Part shown: in pieces, positions 42,917 through 50,777 of the stretch | Layout of the letters: every line of letters starts with the position of its first letter | Numbering within the stretch: the stretch's first letter is position 1 | Source: Pseudomonas maioricensis | GTDB taxonomy: Bacteria > Pseudomonadota > Gammaproteobacteria > Pseudomonadales > Pseudomonadaceae | DNA length: 64,000 bases | Direction of reading: 5' to 3' | Assembly: GCF_022790535.1 (NCBI RefSeq) | Contig: NZ_LOHG01000006.1 | Location: forward strand, 240,731-304,730 | Notes under the pieces: model-generated | Seen by the model: the letters and a program-made list of their open reading frames with translations, nothing else | Databases searched by the model: none | What the model was told of the DNA's origin: nothing | Position numbers and translations under genes: made by a program

Positions 42917-43336
42917 ATGAAAACTAACAAACTGATTTTTGGTCTTGCTTTCTCTGTATTGGCTTCAAGCGCATTCGCTTCTCCACAACTTCCAAGTCTG
43001 CCAGGTAACGACCACACTAATGCGGTTGAGCAGACTTCGACTCTGACTGTTGCTGAAGGCGGTAGCAAACACACTAATGTAGGTGGCATTCGCCAGGCTT
43101 CTGATGGTGCTGATCACGTCGGTGCAAATCGTCTGGCTGCAGATGGTGCAGACCGCGTTGGTGCAAACCGCCTGACTTCCGATGGCGCTGATCACGTCGG
43201 TGCAAACCGCCTGGCTGAAGACGGTGCTGATCGCGTTGGTGCAAACCGCCTGACTTCCGATGGCGCTGATCACGTAGGCGCAAATCGTCTGGCTGCAGAC
43301 GGTGCAGATCGCGTTGGTGCAAACCGTCGAGTGTAA
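42917..43336 (+). CDS. Exported tandem-repeat protein (DGADxVGANRL repeats)
   Basis: Protein of 139 aa. A signal peptide MKTNKLIFGLAFSVLASSAF ends AFA-SP (residue 21). After about 40 linking residues, residues 63-139 are six 13-residue units of the form DGAD[H/R]VGANRL[A/T]x, the last one truncated. H and R alternate strictly, giving a 26-residue (78-bp) higher repeat. Asp, Gly and Asn are abundant, but the pattern is not the RTX calcium nonapeptide. Similar acidic-glycine repeat proteins in Pseudomonas have been labelled 'phage infection protein' without firm evidence. It stands alone, with a hairpin downstream. Function unknown. Confidence 0.85.
   Translation: MKTNKLIFGLAFSVLASSAFASPQLPSLPGNDHTNAVEQTSTLTVAEGGSKHTNVGGIRQASDGADHVGANRLAADGADRVGANRLTSDGADHVGANRLAEDGADRVGANRLTSDGADHVGANRLAADGADRVGANRRV
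43103..43333 (+). repeat. 39-bp tandem coding repeats, 78-bp higher order
   Basis: Six copies encode the DGAD[H/R]VGANRL units. The DNA is conserved beyond what the protein needs (GGTGCAAACCGCCTG recurs), pointing to recent duplication. Copy number could vary between strains through slippage or recombination. Confidence 0.88.
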
Positions 43337-43354
43337 TCGCTCGACGTGTCCCCT

Positions 43355-43380
43355 TTAGCCCGGCCTCGTGCCGGGCTTAA
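43355..43380 (+). terminator. Hairpin after the repeat-protein gene
   Basis: AGCCCGG pairs with CCGGGCT around CCTCGTG, followed by TAATCGTTTT, a poor but T-rich tail. Probably the terminator of the repeat-protein transcript. Confidence 0.65.
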
Positions 43381-43476
43381 TCGTTTTGAACCAAGCAGAA
43401 CTGTCAGGCACGGTGAATTGTCAGGCACTATGGACGCAAATTTCATGCGTCGTAGCGGCTAAACAGGACCCGTACC

Positions 43477-44100
43477 ATGTCAGACGATATTTACTCTTAT
43501 GAGCCCTCCCAAGGCCATGGCCTGCCTCACGATCCGTTCAATGCCATCGTGGGCCCCCGCCCCATCGGCTGGATCTCCTCGCGCGATACCAACGGCAAGT
43601 TGAACCTGGCGCCTTACAGCTTTTTCAACGCGTTCAACTACATTCCGCCAATCATCGGGTTTTGCAGTGTTGGCCGCAAAGACAGCCTGAACAATATCGA
43701 ACAGACCGGCGAGTTCGTCTGGAACCTGGCCACACGCTCGCTGGCAGAAGCCATGAATCAGAGCTGTGCCCCCGTTGCAGCGGACGTCAGTGAGTTTGAA
43801 TTGGCGAACCTGACACCTCTGGCATCGCAGATCGTGGCGGTTCCACGCGTGAAAGAGACGCCGGTGTCGTTCGAATGCAAGGTCACCCAAATCATCCAGC
43901 TACAGCGCGCCGACAAGGAGCTTGTACCCAGCTGGTTGATTCTTGGCGAGGTGGTGGCTGTGCATATTGCCAAGTCGCTGCTAAAGGACGGGATTTACGA
44001 CACGGCAGCGGGCGAACCTATTCTGCGTGGCGGCGGCCCGGCCGACTACTTCCAGCTGGGACCCGAAGCGCTGTTCAGGATGCACCGCCCTAAAGCCTGA
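43477..44100 (+). CDS. Flavin reductase-like protein
   Basis: Protein of 207 aa with the split-barrel FMN-binding fold. NAIVGPRPIGWISSRDTNGK, LAPYSFFNAFNYIPPIIGF, and VWNLATRSLAEAMNQS are conserved in the flavin-reductase/DIM6-NTAB family. It probably reduces FMN with NAD(P)H or serves an associated oxygenase. The nearest oxygenase-like gene is the small ABM protein at 44407 on the other strand, which does not need flavin. No operon partner downstream. Confidence 0.88.
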   Translation: MSDDIYSYEPSQGHGLPHDPFNAIVGPRPIGWISSRDTNGKLNLAPYSFFNAFNYIPPIIGFCSVGRKDSLNNIEQTGEFVWNLATRSLAEAMNQSCAPVAADVSEFELANLTPLASQIVAVPRVKETPVSFECKVTQIIQLQRADKELVPSWLILGEVVAVHIAKSLLKDGIYDTAAGEPILRGGGPADYFQLGPEALFRMHRPKA

Positions 44101-44114
44101 GAAGTGAAGCCAGA

Positions 44115-44354
44115 TCAAAGCGCCTGTAATGACAGGCCCCCCTCAGCATCGATGTCGACCAGACGGTCCAGCTCGGCAGTGGCTGCAACGTCGGCATCGT
44201 AGGCGGTCTTGAATTTCTGGCCTGGCAGTATCCGATGAAATACCGGTGCACCACCGGCTCCCAGGCCTTTTACTGCAATGGCGGCATCGTAGCCACCCTC
44301 GCCGGGGACTACTGCGGATACGGCTTCGAAGCCATTGAGTTCTTTGCGTGCCAT
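44115..44354 (-). CDS. Conserved small protein of unknown function
   Basis: Protein of 79 aa, MARKELNGFEAVSAVVPGEG then GYDAAIAVKGLGAGGAPVFH and KTAYDADVAATAELDRLVDI. I do not recognise a named family. It is soluble, acidic, and has no signal or membrane segment. It lies 52 bp downstream of the ABM monooxygenase gene on the same strand and converges with the flavin reductase gene. Reality is supported by codon use and position, not by motif. Confidence 0.6.
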   Translation of the reverse strand: MARKELNGFEAVSAVVPGEGGYDAAIAVKGLGAGGAPVFHRILPGQKFKTAYDADVAATAELDRLVDIDAEGGLSLQAL

Positions 44355-44406
44355 AAATAGTGATCCTGCTTAATACTTTAAAGCAGGGGATTCTAACCGG
44401 CAGCGC

Positions 44407-44754
44407 TCAGACTGTGTTCATCCAGCGAGCGACTTCAATGTCTGCGCCATCAGGCGTAGTGAAGGTGTGGAAATCCAGGCTGCTAACCATGTAGGTCTGG
44501 ATGACTTCGGAAAACACTTGCAGCTCAGGAGTGGCCAGCCAACTGTTCATGGCTGCGTCACTGGCCCAGCAGCCGGAAATCAACCATAGATCCGGGTCCT
44601 TGAGTGAAAGCTGCAAGGTAAAGTTCAGGCAACCGTCGGCGTTGCGCGAGGGTTCGATCAAGCAGAGCAGGCGCTCGCCCAATTGCTCGCTTTGACCTGT
44701 CCTGGCGCGGGCGAAAACCAGATGGCTCACTGTTGATGACTGAGGCATGGTCAT
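44407..44754 (-). CDS. ABM-domain monooxygenase-like protein
   Basis: Protein of 115 aa with the ferredoxin-like ABM fold: SHLVFARARTGQSEQLGERL, then SRNADGCLNFTLQLSLKDPD and LWLISGCWASDAAMNSWLAT. Members are cofactor-free quinol monooxygenases or haem-degrading enzymes; the active-site residues vary too much to choose. It diverges from the AraC regulator across a 310-bp spacer filled with GATCCTGC motifs, so that regulator probably controls it. Confidence 0.8.
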   Translation of the reverse strand: MTMPQSSTVSHLVFARARTGQSEQLGERLLCLIEPSRNADGCLNFTLQLSLKDPDLWLISGCWASDAAMNSWLATPELQVFSEVIQTYMVSSLDFHTFTTPDGADIEVARWMNTV

Positions 44755-44852
44755 GGCTCCTTGTGTGTATCAGGATGATGTTCCGGGATTGACGGCAGGA
44801 ACCGAGATTAGGGCCTGGGCGCAATCATCGTTAGTCAGTTCCTGTCGGCTTC

Positions 44853-45000
44853 TTGCCTGATCCTGCACCACTGCCGAAAAAGCTTTCAGCGCAATGCGCC
44901 ATGCACATGATCATTCTGAACAGTACCAGGCAATGCTTGATCCGATCCTGCGGCCCCAATGCTGCACACTGGCAGGATCAGGCAATCATCCCGCAGGATT
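44853..45000. promoter_or_regulatory. Repeated GATCCTGC motifs, candidate AraC operators
   Basis: A 14-bp inverted pair TTGCCTGATCCTGC (44853-44866) and GCAGGATCAGGCAA (44972-44985) is joined by a GATCCTGC copy at 44944-44951 and a GCAGGATT copy at 44993-45000. All lie between the divergent monooxygenase and AraC genes. The remainder of this 310-bp spacer shows no gene. Confidence 0.6.
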
Positions 45001-45064
45001 AGCGTAGTTCTTTGGCTTGCACAAAAATAAGCTAGGCACATTAACGAAGGATTAAGGACTCCCC

Positions 45065-45994
45065 ATGTCGCAACTCCACCTCCCCAAAGAACCGGTCAGC
45101 GAAGACATGGAAAAGCAGCGGGCGGAACTGGCTGAGCTGATTCGCCGTTTCGCGCCCTCTGAAGGTGCTTTCCAGACAGCAATCTCGCCGCTGCACATGG
45201 TGCGCTATGAAAGTCCGGCAGAATCGTTGCCAAGCCTGATCCAGCCTGCGCTGTGCATCTTTGCTCACGGCAGCAAAGAAGTGCGCCTGGGGGATGAGAC
45301 CTACACCTACGACCCGCTCAACTATCTGGTGTTGTCCGTGGCATTGCCTCTGAGCGGCAGAATCCTTGATGCCACCCCGGACAATCCAAACCTGGCGCTA
45401 AGGCTGGATATTGACCCTGCGGACATCAACGCATTGATTGCCGAGGCAGGCCCGATGAGCGTCCCCACACGCCCCAGCGGGCGCGGTCTTTATATAGAAC
45501 GAATCGATGCGCAGTTGCTGGATGCGGTGCTGCGTCTTTCAAAGCTGCTGGACAGCCCGAAGGACATCGCCATGCTTGCGCCGCTGATAAAACGCGAGAT
45601 CCTCTATCGCCTGCTGCGCAGCCCTCAAGGTCACCGTCTTTATGAAATCGCTATCACCAGTTGCCAGACGCATCGCGTAACCCAGGCGATCAGGTGGCTC
45701 AATCAGAATTTCACTGAATCATTGCGCATAGAAGACCTGGCCCGAGAGGTGAACCTGAGTGTTTCAACCCTGCACCATCGCTTCAAAGCCGTGACGGCAA
45801 TGAGCCCGTTGCAGTATCAAAAGCAGCTGCGACTTCAGGAGGCGCGGCGTCTGATGCTTGCCGATGGACTCGATGCTTCAGCAGCCGGTTACAAAGTCGG
45901 CTACGAAAGCCCTTCACAGTTCAGCCGGGAATACAGTCGACTGTTCGGAGCCCCGCCGCTTCGCGACCTCGCTCGGTTGAGGGCGACGGTTTAG
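45065..45994 (+). CDS. AraC-family transcriptional regulator
   Basis: Protein of 309 aa. The N-terminal AraC_N cupin-like domain (PSLIQPALCIFAHGSKEVRL) precedes two helix-turn-helix units (ESLRIEDLAREVNLSVSTLHHRFKAVT and DASAAGYKVGYESPSQFSREYSRLFG). The length and the AraC_N start are those of the YqhC-like group, which often responds to aldehydes or similar small molecules. The divergent ABM gene and the repeated motifs between them suggest the direct target and autoregulation. Confidence 0.92.
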   Translation: MSQLHLPKEPVSEDMEKQRAELAELIRRFAPSEGAFQTAISPLHMVRYESPAESLPSLIQPALCIFAHGSKEVRLGDETYTYDPLNYLVLSVALPLSGRILDATPDNPNLALRLDIDPADINALIAEAGPMSVPTRPSGRGLYIERIDAQLLDAVLRLSKLLDSPKDIAMLAPLIKREILYRLLRSPQGHRLYEIAITSCQTHRVTQAIRWLNQNFTESLRIEDLAREVNLSVSTLHHRFKAVTAMSPLQYQKQLRLQEARRLMLADGLDASAAGYKVGYESPSQFSREYSRLFGAPPLRDLARLRATV

Positions 45995-46039
45995 CCGAGT
46001 GTGGCGGAGCGCTCTCAAGGAACGCTTTGGCAGGCGTCG

Positions 46040-47677
46040 TTACCCTGCCATCATTCCTCTCATCCACACCCTTTGATCAATCTCGATCAATGTCGGCCCT
46101 GGCCGCATCACCGCAACCCGCAAAGCAGCCTTGAGCGAGTCAACGCCGTCCACCGCTTCTGCCTCACACCCTAGAGCCTTGGCAACGCCAATAAAATCCG
46201 GCGTATAAATATCCACGCCTACAGGCTCGATAGCGCGGTTGACCATGTACTTCTTGATCTCTTCGTAACCCTGGTTATTCCACAGCAGGATGATGATCGG
46301 CGTGCGCGCTTCGACTGCACTGGCCAGTTCCGCCAACGTGAATTGCAGGCCTCCATCGCCAATCAGGCAGGCCACCGGACGCGGCTCACCCGCATCAGCG
46401 CGCCCCAGCCAAGCGCCTATCGCGGCTGGCAGCGCGTAGCCCAGCGTGCCGTAACCGGTGGAAGAGTTGAACCAGCGCCGCGGCTGATCCAGGTCCAGGG
46501 TCAGATTCCCCGTGTAGACCGGCTGGGTTGAGTCACCCACGATGATCACTCCCTCCAGTACCTCCACGACCGTACGCAGAAAGACCGTCTGCCCAAGGGT
46601 CGCCGCGTCCCATGAAGCATCAAGGGTTTTGCGCAATGCGCTTACACGGCTGGCGCCCCAGTCTGAAAGGCGCTCGCTCAGTGTTTCGTGTGCCATCGCG
46701 GTGAGCAGTGCTTGTGCAGCCGCACTGGAATCAGAGACCAGCGCCACTGCTGGCGGAAAGTTACGCACGGTCTGGTCGGGATCAATGTCGATGCGAAGCA
46801 ACTTCCCCGGGATTTTGAAGTGCCCCTGAAAGGTGATGTCGTAGTCTGTTTCCGCAAGCTCGGTGCCAATCGCCAATACGACGTCAGCGGCCTCTATCAA
46901 CTCACGCGTCGGATCCAGCGCCTGAGTCGAACCGATCAGTAGAGGATGACTGGCAGGCAACATGCCCTTGGCGTTGATCGTCAGCGCCATGGGAGCATCC
47001 AGTTGCTCAGCCAGACGAGTCAGTGCGGGAGCAGCGTCAATGGCGCCGCCCCCGGCCAGGATCAAAGGTCGCCGGGCACTGGCGAGCAGGCGGCTCATCT
47101 GCGCAATGGCTGCCGGTGACGGGCCGGCGCGGCTGACCCTGACCGGTTCACACCCCAGCAACGCATCGGCATTTTCCACCAACACGTCGAGCGGAATTTC
47201 GATATGAACCGGCCGCGGACGTCCGGCCTGAAATACCGCAAACGCCCGCGCCAGGACTCCGGGCAATTCAGCGGCGGACATCAGTGTGTGGGAAAAGGCC
47301 GCGACGCCAGCCACTAGCGCACCTTGCGCTGGCAGCTCATGTAACTTGCCGCGCCCGCCCCCCAACTGGTTGCGCGACTGCACGCTGGAAATGACCAGCA
47401 TGGGAATCGAATCCGCATAAGCCTGGCCCATGGCCGTGGTGATATTGGTCATGCCAGGCCCGGTAATAATGAAGCACACCCCCGGTTTGCCACGGGTCCG
47501 TGAGTAACCATCAGCCATGAAACCCGCACCCTGCTCGTGTCGCGGCGTGATGTGTCTGATGCTCGAACTGGCCAGCCCGCGGTAGAGTTCAACGGTGTGC
47601 ACACCCGGAATGCCGAACACCCGCTCCACACCATAACCTTCCAGTAACTTCACCAACACTTCGCCGCAGGTTGCCAT
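46040..47677 (-). CDS. ThDP-dependent decarboxylase (AruI-like, 5-guanidino-2-oxopentanoate)
   Basis: Protein of 545 aa with the acetolactate-synthase fold. TPRHEQGAGFMADGYSRTRG contains the catalytic Glu, and GDGGLQFTLAEL (with a later WNNQGY) is the ThDP-binding GDG...N region. The opening TCGEVLVKLLEGYGVERVFG and VELYRGLA are close to AruI, the 2-ketoarginine decarboxylase of the P. aeruginosa arginine transaminase pathway. No aruH-like transaminase gene is adjacent, so the substrate is less certain than the family. It lies alone, convergent with the AraC gene. Confidence 0.8.
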   Translation of the reverse strand: MATCGEVLVKLLEGYGVERVFGIPGVHTVELYRGLASSSIRHITPRHEQGAGFMADGYSRTRGKPGVCFIITGPGMTNITTAMGQAYADSIPMLVISSVQSRNQLGGGRGKLHELPAQGALVAGVAAFSHTLMSAAELPGVLARAFAVFQAGRPRPVHIEIPLDVLVENADALLGCEPVRVSRAGPSPAAIAQMSRLLASARRPLILAGGGAIDAAPALTRLAEQLDAPMALTINAKGMLPASHPLLIGSTQALDPTRELIEAADVVLAIGTELAETDYDITFQGHFKIPGKLLRIDIDPDQTVRNFPPAVALVSDSSAAAQALLTAMAHETLSERLSDWGASRVSALRKTLDASWDAATLGQTVFLRTVVEVLEGVIIVGDSTQPVYTGNLTLDLDQPRRWFNSSTGYGTLGYALPAAIGAWLGRADAGEPRPVACLIGDGGLQFTLAELASAVEARTPIIILLWNNQGYEEIKKYMVNRAIEPVGVDIYTPDFIGVAKALGCEAEAVDGVDSLKAALRVAVMRPGPTLIEIDQRVWMRGMMAG

Positions 47678-47914
47678 TGTTATTGATCCTCGATTGACTG
47701 GAAGACGTTCCGATACGCGCTCACTTGAAACGCCGGTGATACAGCTGCAAAAGCAAATTTCATGCTCAATGGCACCGGCATCAACACGGCTATAACTTTT
47801 AAGGCATTAAGCCATGCCTGCTAGATCAATTCTTTCCTACAGCTCTAAAACGCCTGCCCTACACTCCTGTTAATCCTTTCAGTACTGCCATGTAGTCGGA
47901 ATGAGGGAAGCAGC

Positions 47915-48085
47915 ATGAACATAAAAATAAAAAGATGCGTCACTGTACTGGGTATCAGTGCCGTCATCGCCGTGTATGCGGCAGGCGTATATCGCAATGA
48001 GCTGGCGCGGCAGGCACCGCAAGTCGCGACCTGCAATTTTGGTCATTGCGTCCCCAGTAATGCGACATTCAGTGCGTTGCGATGA
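47915..48085 (+). CDS. Small single-pass membrane protein
   Basis: A 56-aa frame, MNIKIKRCVTVLGISAVIAV then YAAGVYRNELARQ. A basic N-terminus and one hydrophobic helix (about 8-26) are followed by a short tail with two cysteines (TCNFGHCV). GAGGGAAG lies about 10 bp upstream of the ATG. It has no recognisable family. Sequence layout (ribosome site, charge pattern, membrane helix) supports it, but nothing else does. It could be a small membrane regulator or exported peptide. Confidence 0.45.
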   Translation: MNIKIKRCVTVLGISAVIAVYAAGVYRNELARQAPQVATCNFGHCVPSNATFSALR

Positions 48086-48160
48086 CACAACGCTGAAGCG
48101 TTTAAGTCGCGAGAACTGTATAAGGCACCTATCGATTAGGGAGCTATCGGCTTAGACTGA

Positions 48161-49720
48161 TTGCTTCCCCCGTCGGTATTCGGCGGGCATCACTGCCGAT
48201 CAGGTTCTGCCTTGACCAGTCTTTCCGCCACCACGCCTTCCATCCGCAGCGTCCTGTTTGCGTTGATGATGGCCGTATTTCTCAGCGCGCTGGATCAGAC
48301 AATCGTCGCTGTCTCGATCCCTGCCACCTCTACCCAGTTCAATGACTTCGACCTGTTGGCGTGGGTGATCTCCGCCTACATGGTGGCCCTGACCGTGGCA
48401 GTACCGATCTACGGCAAACTGGGCGATTTGTATGGTCGGCGCAAGTTGATGCTGTTCGGGCTTGGACTCTTCACGCTGGCGTCTCTGTTCTGCGGCATGG
48501 CGCAAAGCATGGAACAACTGGTACTCGCGCGGGTTATTCAGGGTATTGGCGCGGGCGGCATGGTTTCAGTCAGCCAGGCAATCATCGGTGACCTCGTGCC
48601 GCCCCGAGAGCGAGGACGCTACCAAGGCTACTTCAGCGGCATGTACGCCCTGGCCAGCGTTTCGGGCCCATTGCTGGGGGGCGTCATGACACAGTACCTG
48701 TCCTGGCGCTGGGTGTTTCTGATCAACCTTCCACTGGGCGTGATCGCCTGGTGGTTCGCCAAACGTACCTTGCTCGGTCTACCTGTCCCGCAACGTAAAC
48801 CCATCATCGATTACCTTGGGACAGTGCTGATGATTATTGGCCTGAGCTCGCTGTTGTTGGGTATTACGGAGATTGGCCAAGGCCACGGCTGGCGTGATCG
48901 ACAGGTACTGACACTGCTCGGCGTGGCACTGCTGGCCCTGATCTGCTTCGTCTGGTACGAGCGGCGCACGCTCGAGCCTTTGTTACCGATGCACCTGTTC
49001 GCCAACCGTAGCGCCGTGCTTTGCTGGTGCACGATTTTCTTCACCAGCTTCCAGGCTATTTCGTTGATCGTTCTGGTGCCGCTACGTTTCCAGACTGTCA
49101 CCGGCGGCGGTGCCGACAGCGCTGCAGTGCACCTTTTACCTCTGGCGATCGGCATGCCGATGGGCGCTTTTTTTGCTGGCCGTCGCACGTCGCTCACCGG
49201 CCGCTACAAGCCGATGATCCTCACCGGCGCGATGTTGATGCCGATAGCGATCCTGGGCATGGCGTTCACTCCACCGCAATCGTTGCTGCTGACCAGCCTG
49301 TTCATGATGATGACGGGGATCGCCAGCGGTATGCAGTTCCCGACCTCGCTTGTAGGGACACAAAACTCGGTTGCGAGAAACGACATGGGCGTGGCGACCA
49401 GCACCACAAATTTATTCCGCTCCCTGGGCGGCGCAGTGGGTGTGGCCATGATGTCTGCGCTATTACTCGCAATGCTGCAAGACACCGGACTGGGCGGCGT
49501 GAGCGCAGGCCCTATCGGCGCTGAAGGCGCATCCGGCAATGTCCTGCTGGACAGCCTCAACGCCGCCAGCGGCCCTGCCCTGCAAATCTTGCGTGACGAG
49601 TTGTTATTGACGTTCCGCCACCTGATGATCGTCAGCGCGGCAATCTCGCTGCTGGGCCTGGCTGCCGCGCTGGCAATGCCCAACAACCTGTTGCGGGGCA
49701 AGGAGCACAAGGAAGCCTGA
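48161..49720 (+). CDS. DHA2-family MFS multidrug exporter (EmrB/QacA type)
   Basis: Inner-membrane exporter with 14 predicted helices. FLSALDQTIVAVSIPATSTQ (motif D1), YGKLGDLYGRRKLMLFG (motif A), and ARVIQGIGAGGMVSVSQAII are diagnostic of the DHA2 drug:proton antiporters. Start is uncertain: TTG at 48161 gives 519 aa, while TTG at 48212 (502 aa) has AGG at good spacing and removes a non-conserved leader. No adaptor or outer-membrane gene is adjacent, so it probably works alone. No dedicated regulator is next to it. Confidence 0.9.
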   Translation: MLPPSVFGGHHCRSGSALTSLSATTPSIRSVLFALMMAVFLSALDQTIVAVSIPATSTQFNDFDLLAWVISAYMVALTVAVPIYGKLGDLYGRRKLMLFGLGLFTLASLFCGMAQSMEQLVLARVIQGIGAGGMVSVSQAIIGDLVPPRERGRYQGYFSGMYALASVSGPLLGGVMTQYLSWRWVFLINLPLGVIAWWFAKRTLLGLPVPQRKPIIDYLGTVLMIIGLSSLLLGITEIGQGHGWRDRQVLTLLGVALLALICFVWYERRTLEPLLPMHLFANRSAVLCWCTIFFTSFQAISLIVLVPLRFQTVTGGGADSAAVHLLPLAIGMPMGAFFAGRRTSLTGRYKPMILTGAMLMPIAILGMAFTPPQSLLLTSLFMMMTGIASGMQFPTSLVGTQNSVARNDMGVATSTTNLFRSLGGAVGVAMMSALLLAMLQDTGLGGVSAGPIGAEGASGNVLLDSLNAASGPALQILRDELLLTFRHLMIVSAAISLLGLAAALAMPNNLLRGKEHKEA

Positions 49721-49741
49721 AATGAGTTTTGTCGAACTACC

Positions 49742-49825
49742 CTATGGGAGGCGGGCTTGCCCGCGATAAGCACAACCAGTGTTATCTGAAGCACTGCATC
49801 GCGAGCAAGCTCTGCTTTCACAGGA
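49742..49825. repeat. Degenerate REPIN
   Basis: CTATGGGAGGCGGGCTTGCC pairs loosely with the GCGAGCAAGCTCTGCTTTCA arm; CCCGCGAT and ATCGCGAG form the inner stem. It resembles the 40911 family but with several mismatches. Confidence 0.6.
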
Positions 49826-49826
49826 T

Positions 49827-50681
49827 CTACTTGCTGTAATACCCCACCGCCACCAGGTAATTCCCGACCTTGCGCGCGTACGCATGCTTGTTCTCCACCT
49901 TGCCGGTTACCGGGTTGCGCCAGCGGTATTCGTATTCAGCGGCGTCCTGTTTATCAATCAAGGCCAGCATCGGCTCACCCACAGGTTTGCCCTCAGGATC
50001 TTTTACCTTGCGAAAGTCAGTGTTGATCAGTCGCAGATTCGTACCGTGTGCCACATAACGCTTACTGGTCAGATCGACGACGAACACATAGAGGTCATCC
50101 TGCAAAAAGCCGCCTCGCAGGCTATTGATCGCACTGAGTGTGCCCTTTTGGTCACGATTCAGCTCACCGACAGCCTTATCCAGCAATACCCTGGCTTGCT
50201 CAGGCGAAGCCCGAGGAACGTAATAACCCACCGCGAGGATCCGCTCGCCGACACGCTGGAAGTAAACACGCTTGCGCTCAACCTTGCCGTCAGCCCAGTT
50301 ATGCCAGCGGTATTCAGCCTGCTGCACACCCTTGCTCTCAGGGGTTTGCAAAACCTCCTTGAACGCCTTTTGCAGATCAGGCTCAAGCACCTGAGATACA
50401 TCCCGACCTATCAGCACCACCGAGGGACCACCGCTGGCGAGCATGACGCCATGAGTATCGACGACAAACACGTAGCGCTCCCCGTCAACGAACTCGCCCT
50501 GACGGCTGAACTCGGCAAATGACTTGTCCCCGGCCTGCTGGTAGCGCGCCACTGCCTTCTCCAGCAGCGCCTTCGCAGCAGGCCCCTGTTCCGGGCTCTC
50601 GACGCCCGCCCCGGCCTGGCCAAGCCAGGCGGAACATAGAAACCCCAGGACAACACCGATACGTCGTGGCGAAAGCTGCAT
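49827..50681 (-). CDS. Exported double-cache sensor-like protein
   Basis: Protein of 284 aa. A signal peptide (about 1-24, GQAGAG) precedes two tandem cache-type domains, each with YVFVVD and a closing EYRW...GKVE....GYY pattern (about 70-155 and 195-284). Such domains bind small ligands when attached to receptors, but here no transmembrane or signalling domain follows, so it would be a free periplasmic protein. The ATG at 50681 is chosen over 50750 because the signal peptide starts there with GAGGG upstream. It may pass a ligand to a membrane receptor. Confidence 0.8.
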   Translation of the reverse strand: MQLSPRRIGVVLGFLCSAWLGQAGAGVESPEQGPAAKALLEKAVARYQQAGDKSFAEFSRQGEFVDGERYVFVVDTHGVMLASGGPSVVLIGRDVSQVLEPDLQKAFKEVLQTPESKGVQQAEYRWHNWADGKVERKRVYFQRVGERILAVGYYVPRASPEQARVLLDKAVGELNRDQKGTLSAINSLRGGFLQDDLYVFVVDLTSKRYVAHGTNLRLINTDFRKVKDPEGKPVGEPMLALIDKQDAAEYEYRWRNPVTGKVENKHAYARKVGNYLVAVGYYSK

Positions 50682-50777
50682 GACAGGACCCTCTTTTTTA
50701 TAAGTCTGCGCAGAGCTTAGCCAAACGCCGGATGATGAAGAATCATTCATAAAGAAGAGGTGAGCGCCGCCGTTCTG

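Noticed and set aside
43103..43333. Regular repeats that might be read as a CRISPR array
   Set aside because: The units are contiguous, in frame and translate to a clean peptide repeat without unique spacers.
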